A stretch of 64,000 nucleotides of DNA. Source: an uncultured Alistipes sp. Its GTDB lineage: Bacteria > Bacteroidota > Bacteroidia > Bacteroidales > Rikenellaceae. The stretch covers positions 1 through 64,000 of the forward strand of contig CANASP010000003.1 of NCBI GenBank assembly GCA_947364365.1, given 5' to 3'. Below, one piece after another: positions 41,976 to 51,589 of the stretch (positions are counted from its first letter, which is position 1; every line of letters begins with the position of its first letter). The notes under the pieces were generated by a model that was not told the origin of the DNA, did not search any database, and was given only the letters and a program-made list of their open reading frames with translations. Made by a program: the position numbers and the translations under genes.

Positions 41976-44315
41976 ATGAACAACCTGCGCTTCGCCATCG
42001 CCTACCTCGTCAAACGCCGGGGCGGAAACCTCATCCGTCTCGCCTCGCTCGCATTGGGGCTCACGGTCGGGCTGCTGATCTTCTCCTATGTGAATTTCAC
42101 GCTCACCTTCGACCGCTTCTTCCCCGACCGCGACCGCATCTACCAGATCTGGACGACGTCGTCGAGCGGCCTGAGCGACTGCATGCTCGCCCCGCTGGCG
42201 CCGGCCCTGGCCGACGAGCTGGCCCCCGTCGAAGCGGCGACGCGCCTGCGCGGCGGCTTTCAGAACCAGCTCTATAGGGGCGACGAGCCGTTCGACTGCC
42301 GCTTCATGGCGATCGACACCTGCTTTTTCGACGTGCTCGACTTCGGCATGGTGCGCGGCGACGCCACCGAGCTCACGGGCAAGGAGCGGATCCTGCTCTC
42401 GGAGTCGACGGCCCGGAGGATCTTCGGCGACCGCGACCCGATGGGCGAGCGGCTGATGATGAAGAACACGGTGCCGATGACCGTCGTGGGAATCTTCCGC
42501 GACCCGCCGCTCAACAACTCGCTGGGGCGGTTCGACGCCCTCGTATCGCTCGACTACATCGTCGGGAGCTACCGGATGGACTGGGGCGGTGGCGACTCGT
42601 TCCCCTCCTACCTCAAGCTGCGCGAAGGGGCCTCGGTCGCCGAGATCGAAGCGGCGATGTCCGCCTTCGACGCCCGCCACGGACAGACCGAGTACAACGC
42701 GCAGTGGAACCTCCGCTATCTCTTCGTCCCGATCGCGCACAGCGCGACGACCGACTCGGCCGTCGTGCAGGTGGCGTGGATCCTCTCGGCTCTGGCGCTG
42801 CTGATCCTCTTCGTGGCGACGATGAACTACGTGCTGGTATCGGTATCGGCGCTCGTCGACCGCGCGCGGACCGTCGCCATGCTGCGCTGCCACGGCGCCC
42901 GGCGCGCCGACGTGGCGGCGATCTTCCTCTGGGAGACGGCGGCGCTCATCGGCGCCTCGCTCGTCGTCGCGGGCTTCGTGATCTGGGCCCTGCAACAGCA
43001 GATCGGGCAGCTGATGGGCGTGCCCGTGGGCGAGCTGTTCGCCCCGGCGCGCATCTGGGTGCCGGCGTGCGTGACGGTGACGACGCTGCTCGCCGCCGGC
43101 GTGCTTCCCGCCGCAGCCTTCGCCTCCGTGCCGCTCGCCACGGCCTTCCGGGGCGGCTCGACGGGGCGCCGCGGCTGGAAACGGGCGCTGCTCTTCGTCC
43201 AAATCGCCAGCGTGACGCTCGCGCTGACGGCGCTGGCGGTCTTCTCGTTGCAGGTGCGCCACCTGCGCCAAGGCGACATGGGTTTCGACGTGCGCCGCAC
43301 GGTGAGCGTCATGCCCGTGGGTACGCGCACGATGTTCCGCAACATGGCCGAGGCCTTCGCCGCGATGCCCGAGGTCGAGGCCGCGGGATGGACCTCGACG
43401 CCGCCCGTGTGGGGATACAGCGGCCAGCCCTGCTACGACGAGACGACCCACGAACTGCTGTTCGGATGCCGGTTGACGTGGATCGACGAATACTATATCG
43501 ACGCGATCGGCATGCGGCTCGTGGCCGGGCGCACCCTCACGGCGCAGAGCCGCCCCGACGAGGCGCTGGTCAACGAACGCTACTGCGCCCTGCGCGGCTG
43601 GACGCCCGAGGAGGCCGTGGGCCGCACGGTCTCGTCGTCGGGCAGCGCCGACGATCCGTGGACGCACACGATCGTGGGCGTGGTGAAGGATTTCCGCACC
43701 CTGATCGAGAGCGGCGAGACGCAGCCGATCCTCATGGTCTCGCTCGACGAATACATGTCCGACCCCGACGCGAACTACGGCGGCATGCGGCTCTGCATCC
43801 GCCTGCGCGAAGTGACTCCCGAGGCGCTCGACGCCGTGCGCGCGAAGCTCAAGGAGTACCGCACGGCCGACAACGAGCGGCTGGTCCTGCTGGGCGAGGA
43901 GCTCGACGCAAGCCTCGCCACCGAGATCCGCATCCGCCGCATCGCCGCGATCGTGGGGCTCGTGGTGCTGCTCATCGCCCTGGTGGGGCTGGTGGGCTAC
44001 CTGGGCGACGAGACTCGCAGCCGCAGCCGCGAGGTGGCGATCCGCAAGGTCAACGGCGCCGCCGACGGCGACATCCTCGGCCTGCTCACGCGCAACCTGG
44101 CGGCGATGACCGTGCCGGCCGTCGCCGCGGGCATCGCCCTCGCCTACGTGGCCATGACGGCCGTGCTGAGCAACTTCGCCAGCCGCATCGCGCTGGGTTG
44201 GCAGATCTTCGCCGGCGTCGCGCTGCTGCTCGCGGCGATCGTCGGGGCGGTGTTGCTGCTGCGCACCCGCCGGATCGTGAGGGCCAACCCCGTCGAAATG
44301 ATAAAAACCGAATAA
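41976..44315 (+). CDS. FtsX/MacB-type ABC permease 2 (divergent)
   Basis: A 779-residue member of the same family, but more divergent. The start is NNLRFAIAYLVKRRGGNLIRL, and the final FtsX block reads GYLGDETRSRSREVAIRKVNGAADGDIL rather than GVFGLVLFETQ. The tail ANPVEMIKTE keeps the shared NPxxxIKxE ending. Two periplasmic regions and about eight TM helices are inferred. It follows permease 1 by 13 bp. The divergence from 1 and 4-6 suggests a distinct partner or cargo. Confidence 0.88.
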   Translation: MNNLRFAIAYLVKRRGGNLIRLASLALGLTVGLLIFSYVNFTLTFDRFFPDRDRIYQIWTTSSSGLSDCMLAPLAPALADELAPVEAATRLRGGFQNQLYRGDEPFDCRFMAIDTCFFDVLDFGMVRGDATELTGKERILLSESTARRIFGDRDPMGERLMMKNTVPMTVVGIFRDPPLNNSLGRFDALVSLDYIVGSYRMDWGGGDSFPSYLKLREGASVAEIEAAMSAFDARHGQTEYNAQWNLRYLFVPIAHSATTDSAVVQVAWILSALALLILFVATMNYVLVSVSALVDRARTVAMLRCHGARRADVAAIFLWETAALIGASLVVAGFVIWALQQQIGQLMGVPVGELFAPARIWVPACVTVTTLLAAGVLPAAAFASVPLATAFRGGSTGRRGWKRALLFVQIASVTLALTALAVFSLQVRHLRQGDMGFDVRRTVSVMPVGTRTMFRNMAEAFAAMPEVEAAGWTSTPPVWGYSGQPCYDETTHELLFGCRLTWIDEYYIDAIGMRLVAGRTLTAQSRPDEALVNERYCALRGWTPEEAVGRTVSSSGSADDPWTHTIVGVVKDFRTLIESGETQPILMVSLDEYMSDPDANYGGMRLCIRLREVTPEALDAVRAKLKEYRTADNERLVLLGEELDASLATEIRIRRIAAIVGLVVLLIALVGLVGYLGDETRSRSREVAIRKVNGAADGDILGLLTRNLAAMTVPAVAAGIALAYVAMTAVLSNFASRIALGWQIFAGVALLLAAIVGAVLLLRTRRIVRANPVEMIKTE

Positions 44316-44333
44316 TATCCAAACCTTTCCGCT

Positions 44334-46724
44334 ATGTTCCGCCAACTGGACTTCCGTTCGTTCTTCATCTTCCTGGGCCGCAACCGGCTCTACACCGCCA
44401 TCAACATCTTCGGGCTGTCGGCATCGCTCATCTTCGTGATCCTGATCGCCGACTACACCCGCCGTCAGTTCACCGTCGACAGCTACCACGCGAAGGGCGA
44501 CCGCATCTTCGTCGTCGGCAACGAGTCGGGCATCATGACGGGCTACCATCTCCAGAAATACCTGCTCGACCGCTACCCCGAGATCGAGGCGACGTGCGGC
44601 ATCACGCTGGCGGGGTGGAACATCGGCACCACCGAGCGGGCAGAGATCGGGCAGCAGCGGTTCGAGGCCCGGCCCATGTTCGTCGACACGACCTTCCTGC
44701 GCATGTTCGACTACGAGCTCGCGGCGGGCGACCGCGGGCAGGCGCTTGCCGCGCGCGACAACGTCCTCCTCACCGAGTCGTTCGCCCGCCGCGTCTTCGG
44801 CACCTTCAGCCCGCTGGGGCAGACCCTCCGCCTGCCCGACACCGAAGAGACGCTGGTCGTGAGCGGCGTCATCCGCGACTTCGACCGCTCGATCTTCCCC
44901 GCCTGCGACATGATCCTGCGCAGCGAACTGGTCTCGACGCGCAACCCGTCGATCAACGAGCAGATGAGCAACTCCGCGTCGAGCTTCACCTTCGTGCTCG
45001 TGCGCGAGGGGGCCGATCTCGGGCCCAAGCTCGACGACATGCCCGACTACTTCAAGGAGTTCTGGTGGATCTACAAGGGCAACGTCTGGACAAAGGCGAC
45101 GCTCACCCCCCTGCGCGACATCTACTTCTCGGACCACGCCAGCAACACGCCGCTCGTGAGCGGCAGCCGGTCATTCGTCATGATCCTCTTCGGCGTGGGC
45201 GCCGTGATCCTGGCCTTCGCCGTGATGAACTACGTGAACCTGACGGTGGCCCAGACGGGCTTCCGCGCCAAGGAGATGGCCTCGCGCCGCCTGCTGGGCG
45301 CCTCCGAAGGCGAGATCGTCCTCAAGTTCATCCTCGAATCGACGCTCCTGTGCGCCGCAGCCTTCGTCGCGGCGCTCTGCCTGGCCGAGGCCGTGGCCCC
45401 CTACGCCGCCGATCTGGTGGGCGCGAAGATCGCCGTGTGGGCCGACATCACCCCCCTGACGGCGCTCCTCTACACGGCGTTCGTCGCGGCGCTGGGCATC
45501 GCGGCGGGCATCGTCCCGGCGCTGGTCGTGGCGCAGTTCAAGCCCATCGACATCGTGCGCGGGGCGCTGCGGCGCCGCACGAAGATGGTCTACAGCCGCA
45601 TCCTGATCGGCGTGCAGAACATCATCACCATCGTCCTGCTGGCCGCATCGCTCACCATCTGGCTGCAGATCCGCCACCTGATCGACGCCCCGCTGGGTTA
45701 CAACACCGCCGATATCATCGACGTCGGCGCCTCGTCGCTGCGCTCCTACGCCAACATCCGCCGCTTCCGCGACGAGCTGCGCCAGCTGCCCTGCGTCGAG
45801 GCGGTGGCCTTCGGCCAGGGCACGCCCCACAACGGCGGCAACAACAACACGGTCAGCTACGGTCCCGACCGCATGATCTCGTTCCAGGTGCTCCAGGGCG
45901 ACTCGGTCTACTTCCGCATGCTGGGCATCGAGCGCCTCGTGGACAACCGCGTGCCCGACGCCTTCCTCTTCAACGAACACGCGCTGCGGCTGCTGGAGAT
46001 CGAACCCACGGCCACCCACGTCAAGATGGACGAAGACTACTCGTGGAGCATCGACGTCGGCGGCGTGGTGCGCGACTTCCAGATCCGCTCGGTGCTCGAC
46101 GGCCCCTCGGCGGTGCTGCTGAAAGACGTGGGCGACTTCGACCGCTGGTGGCAGACCGACGAGAAGGGCGAAATGGGCTTCACGGGCTCCTACCCGTGGA
46201 ACATCCTCGTCAAGATCCGCGGCGACCAGCGCGCCGCCTACCAGGCCGTGGCCGATGTCTTCCACCGCATCGTACCGGAGAGTTCGTTCACGGCCAGCTA
46301 CCTCGAACAGCAGATCGAGAACGACTTCCGCGAACAGCGCCGCACGCTGCGCATCGTCGGCATCTTCACGGCCGTGGCGATGCTCATCTCGGCGCTTGGG
46401 CTGGTGGCCATGTCGACCTACTACATCCGCCAGAAGGAGCAGGAGGTGGCCGTGCGCAAGGTCTTCGGCGCGACGCGCGGCGAGATGCTCCGTCGCCTGG
46501 TGGCCAACTTCATGCGCCTGGTGGGCGCGGCCTTCGTCATCGCCTGCCCGGTGGCGTGGTGGGGGCTCGACCGCTACCTCCAGGACTACAGCGTACGCAT
46601 CGCGCTCACGCCGGCGATCTTCCTCGCGGCGGGGCTCTTCGCCGCCCTGACGGCCCTCGTCGCCGTCTTCTGGCAGAGCGACCGCGCGGCCAAGGCCAAC
46701 CCCATCGACTCGATCAAGAACTGA
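44334..46724 (+). CDS. FtsX/MacB-type ABC permease 3 (divergent)
   Basis: A 796-residue FtsX-type permease with an N-terminal TM (YTAINIFGLSASLIFVILIA), a middle FtsX block with GFRAKEMASRRLLGAS, and a last block MSTYYIRQKEQEVAVRKVFGATRGEM. The tail is NPIDSIKN. Its motifs differ from permeases 1 and 4-6 and from permease 2, so it looks like a third lineage within the operon. It is spaced 18 bp from permease 2 and 13 bp from permease 4. Confidence 0.88.
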   Translation: MFRQLDFRSFFIFLGRNRLYTAINIFGLSASLIFVILIADYTRRQFTVDSYHAKGDRIFVVGNESGIMTGYHLQKYLLDRYPEIEATCGITLAGWNIGTTERAEIGQQRFEARPMFVDTTFLRMFDYELAAGDRGQALAARDNVLLTESFARRVFGTFSPLGQTLRLPDTEETLVVSGVIRDFDRSIFPACDMILRSELVSTRNPSINEQMSNSASSFTFVLVREGADLGPKLDDMPDYFKEFWWIYKGNVWTKATLTPLRDIYFSDHASNTPLVSGSRSFVMILFGVGAVILAFAVMNYVNLTVAQTGFRAKEMASRRLLGASEGEIVLKFILESTLLCAAAFVAALCLAEAVAPYAADLVGAKIAVWADITPLTALLYTAFVAALGIAAGIVPALVVAQFKPIDIVRGALRRRTKMVYSRILIGVQNIITIVLLAASLTIWLQIRHLIDAPLGYNTADIIDVGASSLRSYANIRRFRDELRQLPCVEAVAFGQGTPHNGGNNNTVSYGPDRMISFQVLQGDSVYFRMLGIERLVDNRVPDAFLFNEHALRLLEIEPTATHVKMDEDYSWSIDVGGVVRDFQIRSVLDGPSAVLLKDVGDFDRWWQTDEKGEMGFTGSYPWNILVKIRGDQRAAYQAVADVFHRIVPESSFTASYLEQQIENDFREQRRTLRIVGIFTAVAMLISALGLVAMSTYYIRQKEQEVAVRKVFGATRGEMLRRLVANFMRLVGAAFVIACPVAWWGLDRYLQDYSVRIALTPAIFLAAGLFAALTALVAVFWQSDRAAKANPIDSIKN

Positions 46725-46737
46725 ACCCGATAACGCC

Positions 46738-49146
46738 ATGAAAATCGCACTCCGAAACTTCCTCTCGACGCTCCGCCGCTACAAGGCCTCGTCGCTGCTC
46801 AACATCACAGGGCTCACGCTCGCCCTCTCGGCCTTCTACATCCTGCTCGTGCAGGGGTGGTGGGAGCTGGGCTACAACCGCTCGCTCGCCGACGCCGAGC
46901 GCGTCTACCTGATCGAAACCGAGGACTGGTACACGCCCGGCCGGTGGTCGTCGTGGCTCAACCGCCCCATCCCCGAACGGGTGATCGCCTCGGTGGCCGA
47001 CGTCGAGGCGGGCGGCTGCATGTGGGGCGGCTTCGGCGCCTCGACCGTCTACCTGCCCAACGCCTCGAAGATGGGCTACGACAAGTTCTCGGCCCGGGCG
47101 GGGCAGATCACCCGCACGCTGCTCGACGTCTTCTCGTTCCGCTCGGTGGCGGGCGACGTCCACGATCTGGGCAAGCCCCGGGGCGCGATCGTCTCGCGCC
47201 GCACGGCCGAGCGGCTGGGCGTGGGCGTGGGCGACGCGCTGTGGCTCGACGTGGAGAACCCCACGCCGGAGAACGCCCGCGAGGTGGTGGCCCTCTTCGA
47301 GGATTTCCCCGACAACTCGCTGCTCGCCGACTGCCAGATCGCCGTCGACCTGGGCGACGAGATGCTCGACAACGGGTCGGAGTGGAGCTTCAACTACTTC
47401 GTCAAGCTGCGGCCGGGAGCCGATCCCGGGGTCTTCGAACGCCGCTGGCAGGAGGTCCTGCGCGAGCTGACGGGAGGCCAGGAGGGCGCGGCCGCCGACG
47501 AGGAGCGCTTCGAACCCGGCATCCGCCTCTCGCCCGTAGGGGCGCTCTATTTCGAGACCGACGCGCAGGTGCCGTGCAGCCAGGGATCGAAGACCACGAC
47601 CTACTCGCTGCTGGGCATCGCCGTGCTGGTGATCGTGCTGGCGATGGTCAACTTCGTCAACTTCTTCTTCGCGCTGGTGCCCGTGCGCATCCGCTCGGTC
47701 AACACCTACAAGGTCTTCGGCGCCCCGGCCGGGGCGCTGCGGCTGGGATTCGTCGTCGAGGCCGTGGGGCTGGTCGCGATCTCGCTCGCGGCGACATGGT
47801 ACGCGACCTTCCTGGTCGGCGGCACCGAGCTGGCCTCCTACATCGCCGCCCCGCTCGCCGTGGGCGACAACCTGCCGGCGGCGGCGACGGTCGTCGCCGT
47901 GGCCTTCGCCATGGCGCTCGCCGCCAGCCTCTATCCCGCGTGGTACATCACCTCGTTCGCCCCGGCGATGGTGGTCAAGGGGTCGTTCGGCGGCACGCGC
48001 AGCGGACGCATCCTGCGCACGGCGCTGCTCGGCTTCCAGTTCTTCATCGCCACGGCGCTGATCGTCGGCACCGGATTCATCCGCCTGCAACACAACTACA
48101 TGATGCACTACGACATGGGCTTCGACCGGGAGAACCTGATGGCCGTCTACCTGCCCGGATCGCTGGCCAACCGCTACGCCGCGCTGCGCGGACAGCTCCT
48201 GGACGACCCGCGCGTGGTCGACGTCACGGGAGCCGCGGGCCAGCTGGTCGCTGTCGGCCGCATGGGCTGGGGCTGTCAGTTCAAGGGGCAGCGGGTTTCG
48301 TTCCAGACCTATGTCGTGCAACCCAATTTCCTCCGCACGATGGGCATCCCGGTCATCGAGGGGCGCGACTTCACCGACGACGACGCCCGCAAGGAGCTCG
48401 GCTCGCTCATTATCAACCGGGCGGGGGCCCGCAAGTACGACATCGCGGTAGGCGACCGGATCGACGGCTTCGTCAGCCCCGACGAACCGTTCGTGGGCAT
48501 CGCGGCCGACTTCAACTTCCAGCCACTGCAATACGAAGTGCAGCCGATGGCCTTCTACGTCTTGCCGGCGCAGATGTCGCAGCAGTACGACCGCGCGGGC
48601 CAGGTGGCCTACGTCCGCTACGCGGCGGGCACGGATCTGAAGGAGCTCACGGACCACGTGCGCCGCACCGTCGCCGCGATGGACGACCGCGTCGAGCCGG
48701 GCGACATCCGCGTGCATACGTTCGAGGAGGAGCTGGGACGCGAATACGCCGCCGAGCGCAAGCTGACGGTCATCGTCGGGCTCTTCACGCTGCTGGCCGT
48801 GGCGATCGCCCTGATGGGCGTCTTCGGCATCGTGCTCTTCGAGACGCAGCACCGCCGCCGCGAGATCGCCATCCGCAAGGTGATGGGCGCCACGACCGCC
48901 GAGATCCTCCGCATGTTCAACCGCCGCTACGTCGCGATGGTCGTCGTCTGCTTCGCCGCGGCGGCTCCCGTGAGCGCCTGGGCCGTCCAGCGCTGGTTGC
49001 AGGGCTTCGCCTACCGCACGCCGATGTCGTGGTGGGTCTTCGCCGCGGCGCTGCTGGCCGTGCTCGGCATCACGGTGGCGACGGTGACCGTCCGCTCGTG
49101 GCGCACGGCCGACGAGAACCCGGCTAACGCCGTAAAATCGGAATAG
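46738..49146 (+). CDS. FtsX/MacB-type ABC permease 4 (tandem-duplicate group)
   Basis: An 802-residue permease that starts MKIALRNFLSTLRRYKASSLLN, nearly the same as permeases 5 and 6. Shared features include WWELGYNRSL, a middle FtsX block with VRIRSVNTYKVFGA, an IEGRDFTDDD segment and GVFGIVLFETQHRRREIAIRKVMGATTAEIL. The tail is ENPANAVKSE. Similarity with 5 and 6 across the full length points to recent tandem duplication. The stop of this gene and the ATG of permease 5 are 1 bp apart. Confidence 0.9.
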   Translation: MKIALRNFLSTLRRYKASSLLNITGLTLALSAFYILLVQGWWELGYNRSLADAERVYLIETEDWYTPGRWSSWLNRPIPERVIASVADVEAGGCMWGGFGASTVYLPNASKMGYDKFSARAGQITRTLLDVFSFRSVAGDVHDLGKPRGAIVSRRTAERLGVGVGDALWLDVENPTPENAREVVALFEDFPDNSLLADCQIAVDLGDEMLDNGSEWSFNYFVKLRPGADPGVFERRWQEVLRELTGGQEGAAADEERFEPGIRLSPVGALYFETDAQVPCSQGSKTTTYSLLGIAVLVIVLAMVNFVNFFFALVPVRIRSVNTYKVFGAPAGALRLGFVVEAVGLVAISLAATWYATFLVGGTELASYIAAPLAVGDNLPAAATVVAVAFAMALAASLYPAWYITSFAPAMVVKGSFGGTRSGRILRTALLGFQFFIATALIVGTGFIRLQHNYMMHYDMGFDRENLMAVYLPGSLANRYAALRGQLLDDPRVVDVTGAAGQLVAVGRMGWGCQFKGQRVSFQTYVVQPNFLRTMGIPVIEGRDFTDDDARKELGSLIINRAGARKYDIAVGDRIDGFVSPDEPFVGIAADFNFQPLQYEVQPMAFYVLPAQMSQQYDRAGQVAYVRYAAGTDLKELTDHVRRTVAAMDDRVEPGDIRVHTFEEELGREYAAERKLTVIVGLFTLLAVAIALMGVFGIVLFETQHRRREIAIRKVMGATTAEILRMFNRRYVAMVVVCFAAAAPVSAWAVQRWLQGFAYRTPMSWWVFAAALLAVLGITVATVTVRSWRTADENPANAVKSE

Positions 49147-49147
49147 A

Positions 49148-51547
49148 ATGAAAATCGCGTTCAAGAACTTCCTCACGACGCTCCGGCGCTACAAGACCGC
49201 CTCGGTGCTCAACATCGCCGGACTGGCGCTGGCCTTCGCCGCCTTCTACGCCATCATGTCGCAAGTGTGGTGGGAGGCGACCTACAACCGCGCGATCCCC
49301 CACGCCGGGCGGACCTACGCCGCGGCGGCCATGCTCTTCGGCGACAAGCCGGGGTGCTGGATCGCACGCCCCTCGATGGAGCGCACGCTGGCCGCATCGC
49401 CCGAGGTCGAGGCCGCGGCGGCGGTCAACTGGTGGGGTTCGGGTTTCGGCGAGAACTTCGTGTGGGTGCGTCGCACCGGTGCGCTGGCACCCGAACGCTT
49501 CGCCCTCGACCCCGACCGGGCCAAGTCGGTGACGCCGGGGATCCTCGACATCCTCCCCTTCCGCGCCGTCGAGGGCGACCTGCAGGCCGTGGGACGCCCG
49601 GGCACGGTCATCCTCTCGCGCCGCGAGGCCGAGCGGTTGCAGGCGGGCGTGGGGTCGCTGCTCTACGTGCAGCAGATGGAGCCGACGGAGGCGCTGGAGG
49701 TGGCGGCCGTGTTCGAGAACCTGCCCGACAACTCGCTGGGCGGCACGTTCGACATCCTGCACTTCATGGGCGACCTGGGCATGGCCGACTTCGGGCAGTG
49801 GAACACCCAGTATTACATCCGCCTGCGCGCCGGGGCGACGCCCGCGACCTTCGTCGAACGCTGGACGGCCGTCGACCGCGAGGTGCGGCAGGTGGGACGC
49901 GAAAACCAGGAGAGCTACACGTCGATGCCCGTGGAGCTGTCGCTCGCGCCGCTGCGCGGGATCTACTTCAACGACAGCGTGCAGACCGTCACGGAGCAGG
50001 GGTCGACGGCCACGACGCTCACGCTGCTGGGCATCGCGCTACTGATCGTGGCGATCGCGCTGATCAATTTCGTCAACTTCTTCCTGGCGCTGCTGCCCGT
50101 GCGCCTGCGGGCGGTCAACGTGCAGAAGGTGTTCGGCGCGCCGACGCGCGCGCTGCGCCTCAACTTCCTCTTCGAAGCCGTCGGCTACGTGGTCCTCGCG
50201 CTCGCGGGGGCGTGGTACCTGCTTCTTCTGATCGAGCGGTCGGTGCTCCGCGAATACTTCCCCGAGTCGCTCTCGCTGGCCGACAACCTCGTCGTGGCGG
50301 GGATCGTGGGGGCGGCGGCCACCGCGGCGGTGCTCGCCGCCAGCCTCTGGCCCGCGCGCCACATCACCTCGTTCTCGCCCGTCATGGCGGCCAAGGGCTA
50401 CGCCGCGTCGCCTGCCGGACGACGGCTGCGCACGGGGCTCGTCGCCATCCAGTCGTTCATCTCGCAGACGCTGATCGTCCTCACGCTGGTCATGTGGGGC
50501 CAGTACCGCTACATGGCCTCGGCCGATACGGGCATCGCCTCCGACGACCTGTTCATGGCCAAGCTGCCCACGGTGCTGGGATGCGAACGCCGCGCGGCCT
50601 TCGCCGAACGGCTCGCCGCCGAGCCGCGGATCGAGCGTCTGGCCTTCGCCTCGCGCACGCTGCCCGTCACCAACGGCCGGTGGAACTGGGGCCCGACGCT
50701 CCAGGACGGCCGCGAGGCGACCTTCGCCCTCATCAACTGCGACACGGCGCTGCTGGGCGTGCTGGGGATCGGGATCGTCGAGGGGCGCGACTTCACCGGC
50801 GACGACTGGCGCAAGCAGGGCGAGGCGATGATCGTCAACGACTGCGCCCGGCGCCGCTACGACCTCCACCCGGGCGACCGCTTCCGCGACGCGGAGGGGC
50901 GCGAGATCGTGGGCGTCTGCCACGACTTCCACTACGCCTCGATGCAGTACGGCGTCGACGCGCTGCTCTTCTGCCTGGGCAACCGCCCGAGCTACTGGCT
51001 CAATACGCTCTACCTGCGCGCCGCGCCGGGCACCGACCCGGCCGACCTGCAACGCCGGGTCGGCGAGGCGGCCCACGCGGCCGCGCCCTCGGTCGAGGCG
51101 TCGGACATCGAGCTGCAATTCTTCGACCGCGCACGCGACCGGGCCTACGCCCGCGAGCGGCGGGCGGCGACCGTCGTCACGCTCTTCGGCACGATGGCCG
51201 TGGTCATCTCGCTCATGGGCGTCTTCGGCCTCGTGCTGTTCGAGACGCAGCACCGCCGCCGCGAGATCGCCGTACGCAAGGTGCTGGGCGCCTCGACCGA
51301 CGAAATACTCCGCCTGCTCAACCGCCGCTACGCGGCCATCACGCTCGCGAGCTTCGCGGCGGCGGCCCCCGCGGCGTGGTACTTCGCCCGCGAATGGCTC
51401 GCCGCCTTCGCCTACCGCACGGGAGGCATCGCATGGTATTTCGCCGGGGCGCTGCTGTCCGTCGCCGCCGTGACGACGGCGACCGTGACGCTGCGCAGCC
51501 TCGCCGCAGCACGCGCCAACCCCGCCGAAGCGACGAGATCGGAATAA
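49148..51547 (+). CDS. FtsX/MacB-type ABC permease 5 (tandem-duplicate group)
   Basis: A 799-residue paralogue of permeases 4 and 6 (start MKIAFKNFLTTLRRYKTASVLN; WWEATYNRAI; IVEGRDFTGDDW; GVFGLVLFETQHRRREIAVRKVLGAS). The tail ANPAEATRSE carries R where the others have K. The periplasmic regions differ most from 4 and 6, as expected for substrate- or partner-specific parts. The tightly packed position supports co-translation with permease 4. Confidence 0.9.
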   Translation: MKIAFKNFLTTLRRYKTASVLNIAGLALAFAAFYAIMSQVWWEATYNRAIPHAGRTYAAAAMLFGDKPGCWIARPSMERTLAASPEVEAAAAVNWWGSGFGENFVWVRRTGALAPERFALDPDRAKSVTPGILDILPFRAVEGDLQAVGRPGTVILSRREAERLQAGVGSLLYVQQMEPTEALEVAAVFENLPDNSLGGTFDILHFMGDLGMADFGQWNTQYYIRLRAGATPATFVERWTAVDREVRQVGRENQESYTSMPVELSLAPLRGIYFNDSVQTVTEQGSTATTLTLLGIALLIVAIALINFVNFFLALLPVRLRAVNVQKVFGAPTRALRLNFLFEAVGYVVLALAGAWYLLLLIERSVLREYFPESLSLADNLVVAGIVGAAATAAVLAASLWPARHITSFSPVMAAKGYAASPAGRRLRTGLVAIQSFISQTLIVLTLVMWGQYRYMASADTGIASDDLFMAKLPTVLGCERRAAFAERLAAEPRIERLAFASRTLPVTNGRWNWGPTLQDGREATFALINCDTALLGVLGIGIVEGRDFTGDDWRKQGEAMIVNDCARRRYDLHPGDRFRDAEGREIVGVCHDFHYASMQYGVDALLFCLGNRPSYWLNTLYLRAAPGTDPADLQRRVGEAAHAAAPSVEASDIELQFFDRARDRAYARERRAATVVTLFGTMAVVISLMGVFGLVLFETQHRRREIAVRKVLGASTDEILRLLNRRYAAITLASFAAAAPAAWYFAREWLAAFAYRTGGIAWYFAGALLSVAAVTTATVTLRSLAAARANPAEATRSE

Positions 51548-51566
51548 ACGAAAAATCAACATTTTA

Positions 51567-51587
51567 CCCCCCCCATCCCAAAAAAAA
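51567..51587 (+). repeat. C8 and A8 tracts in the leader of permease 6
   Basis: Eight C residues (51567-51574) and eight A residues (51580-51587) lie in the 42-bp spacer before permease 6, unlike the 1-20 bp spacers elsewhere in the permease run. They are candidate slippage sites that could vary the leader. Confidence 0.85.
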
Positions 51588-51589
51588 CT

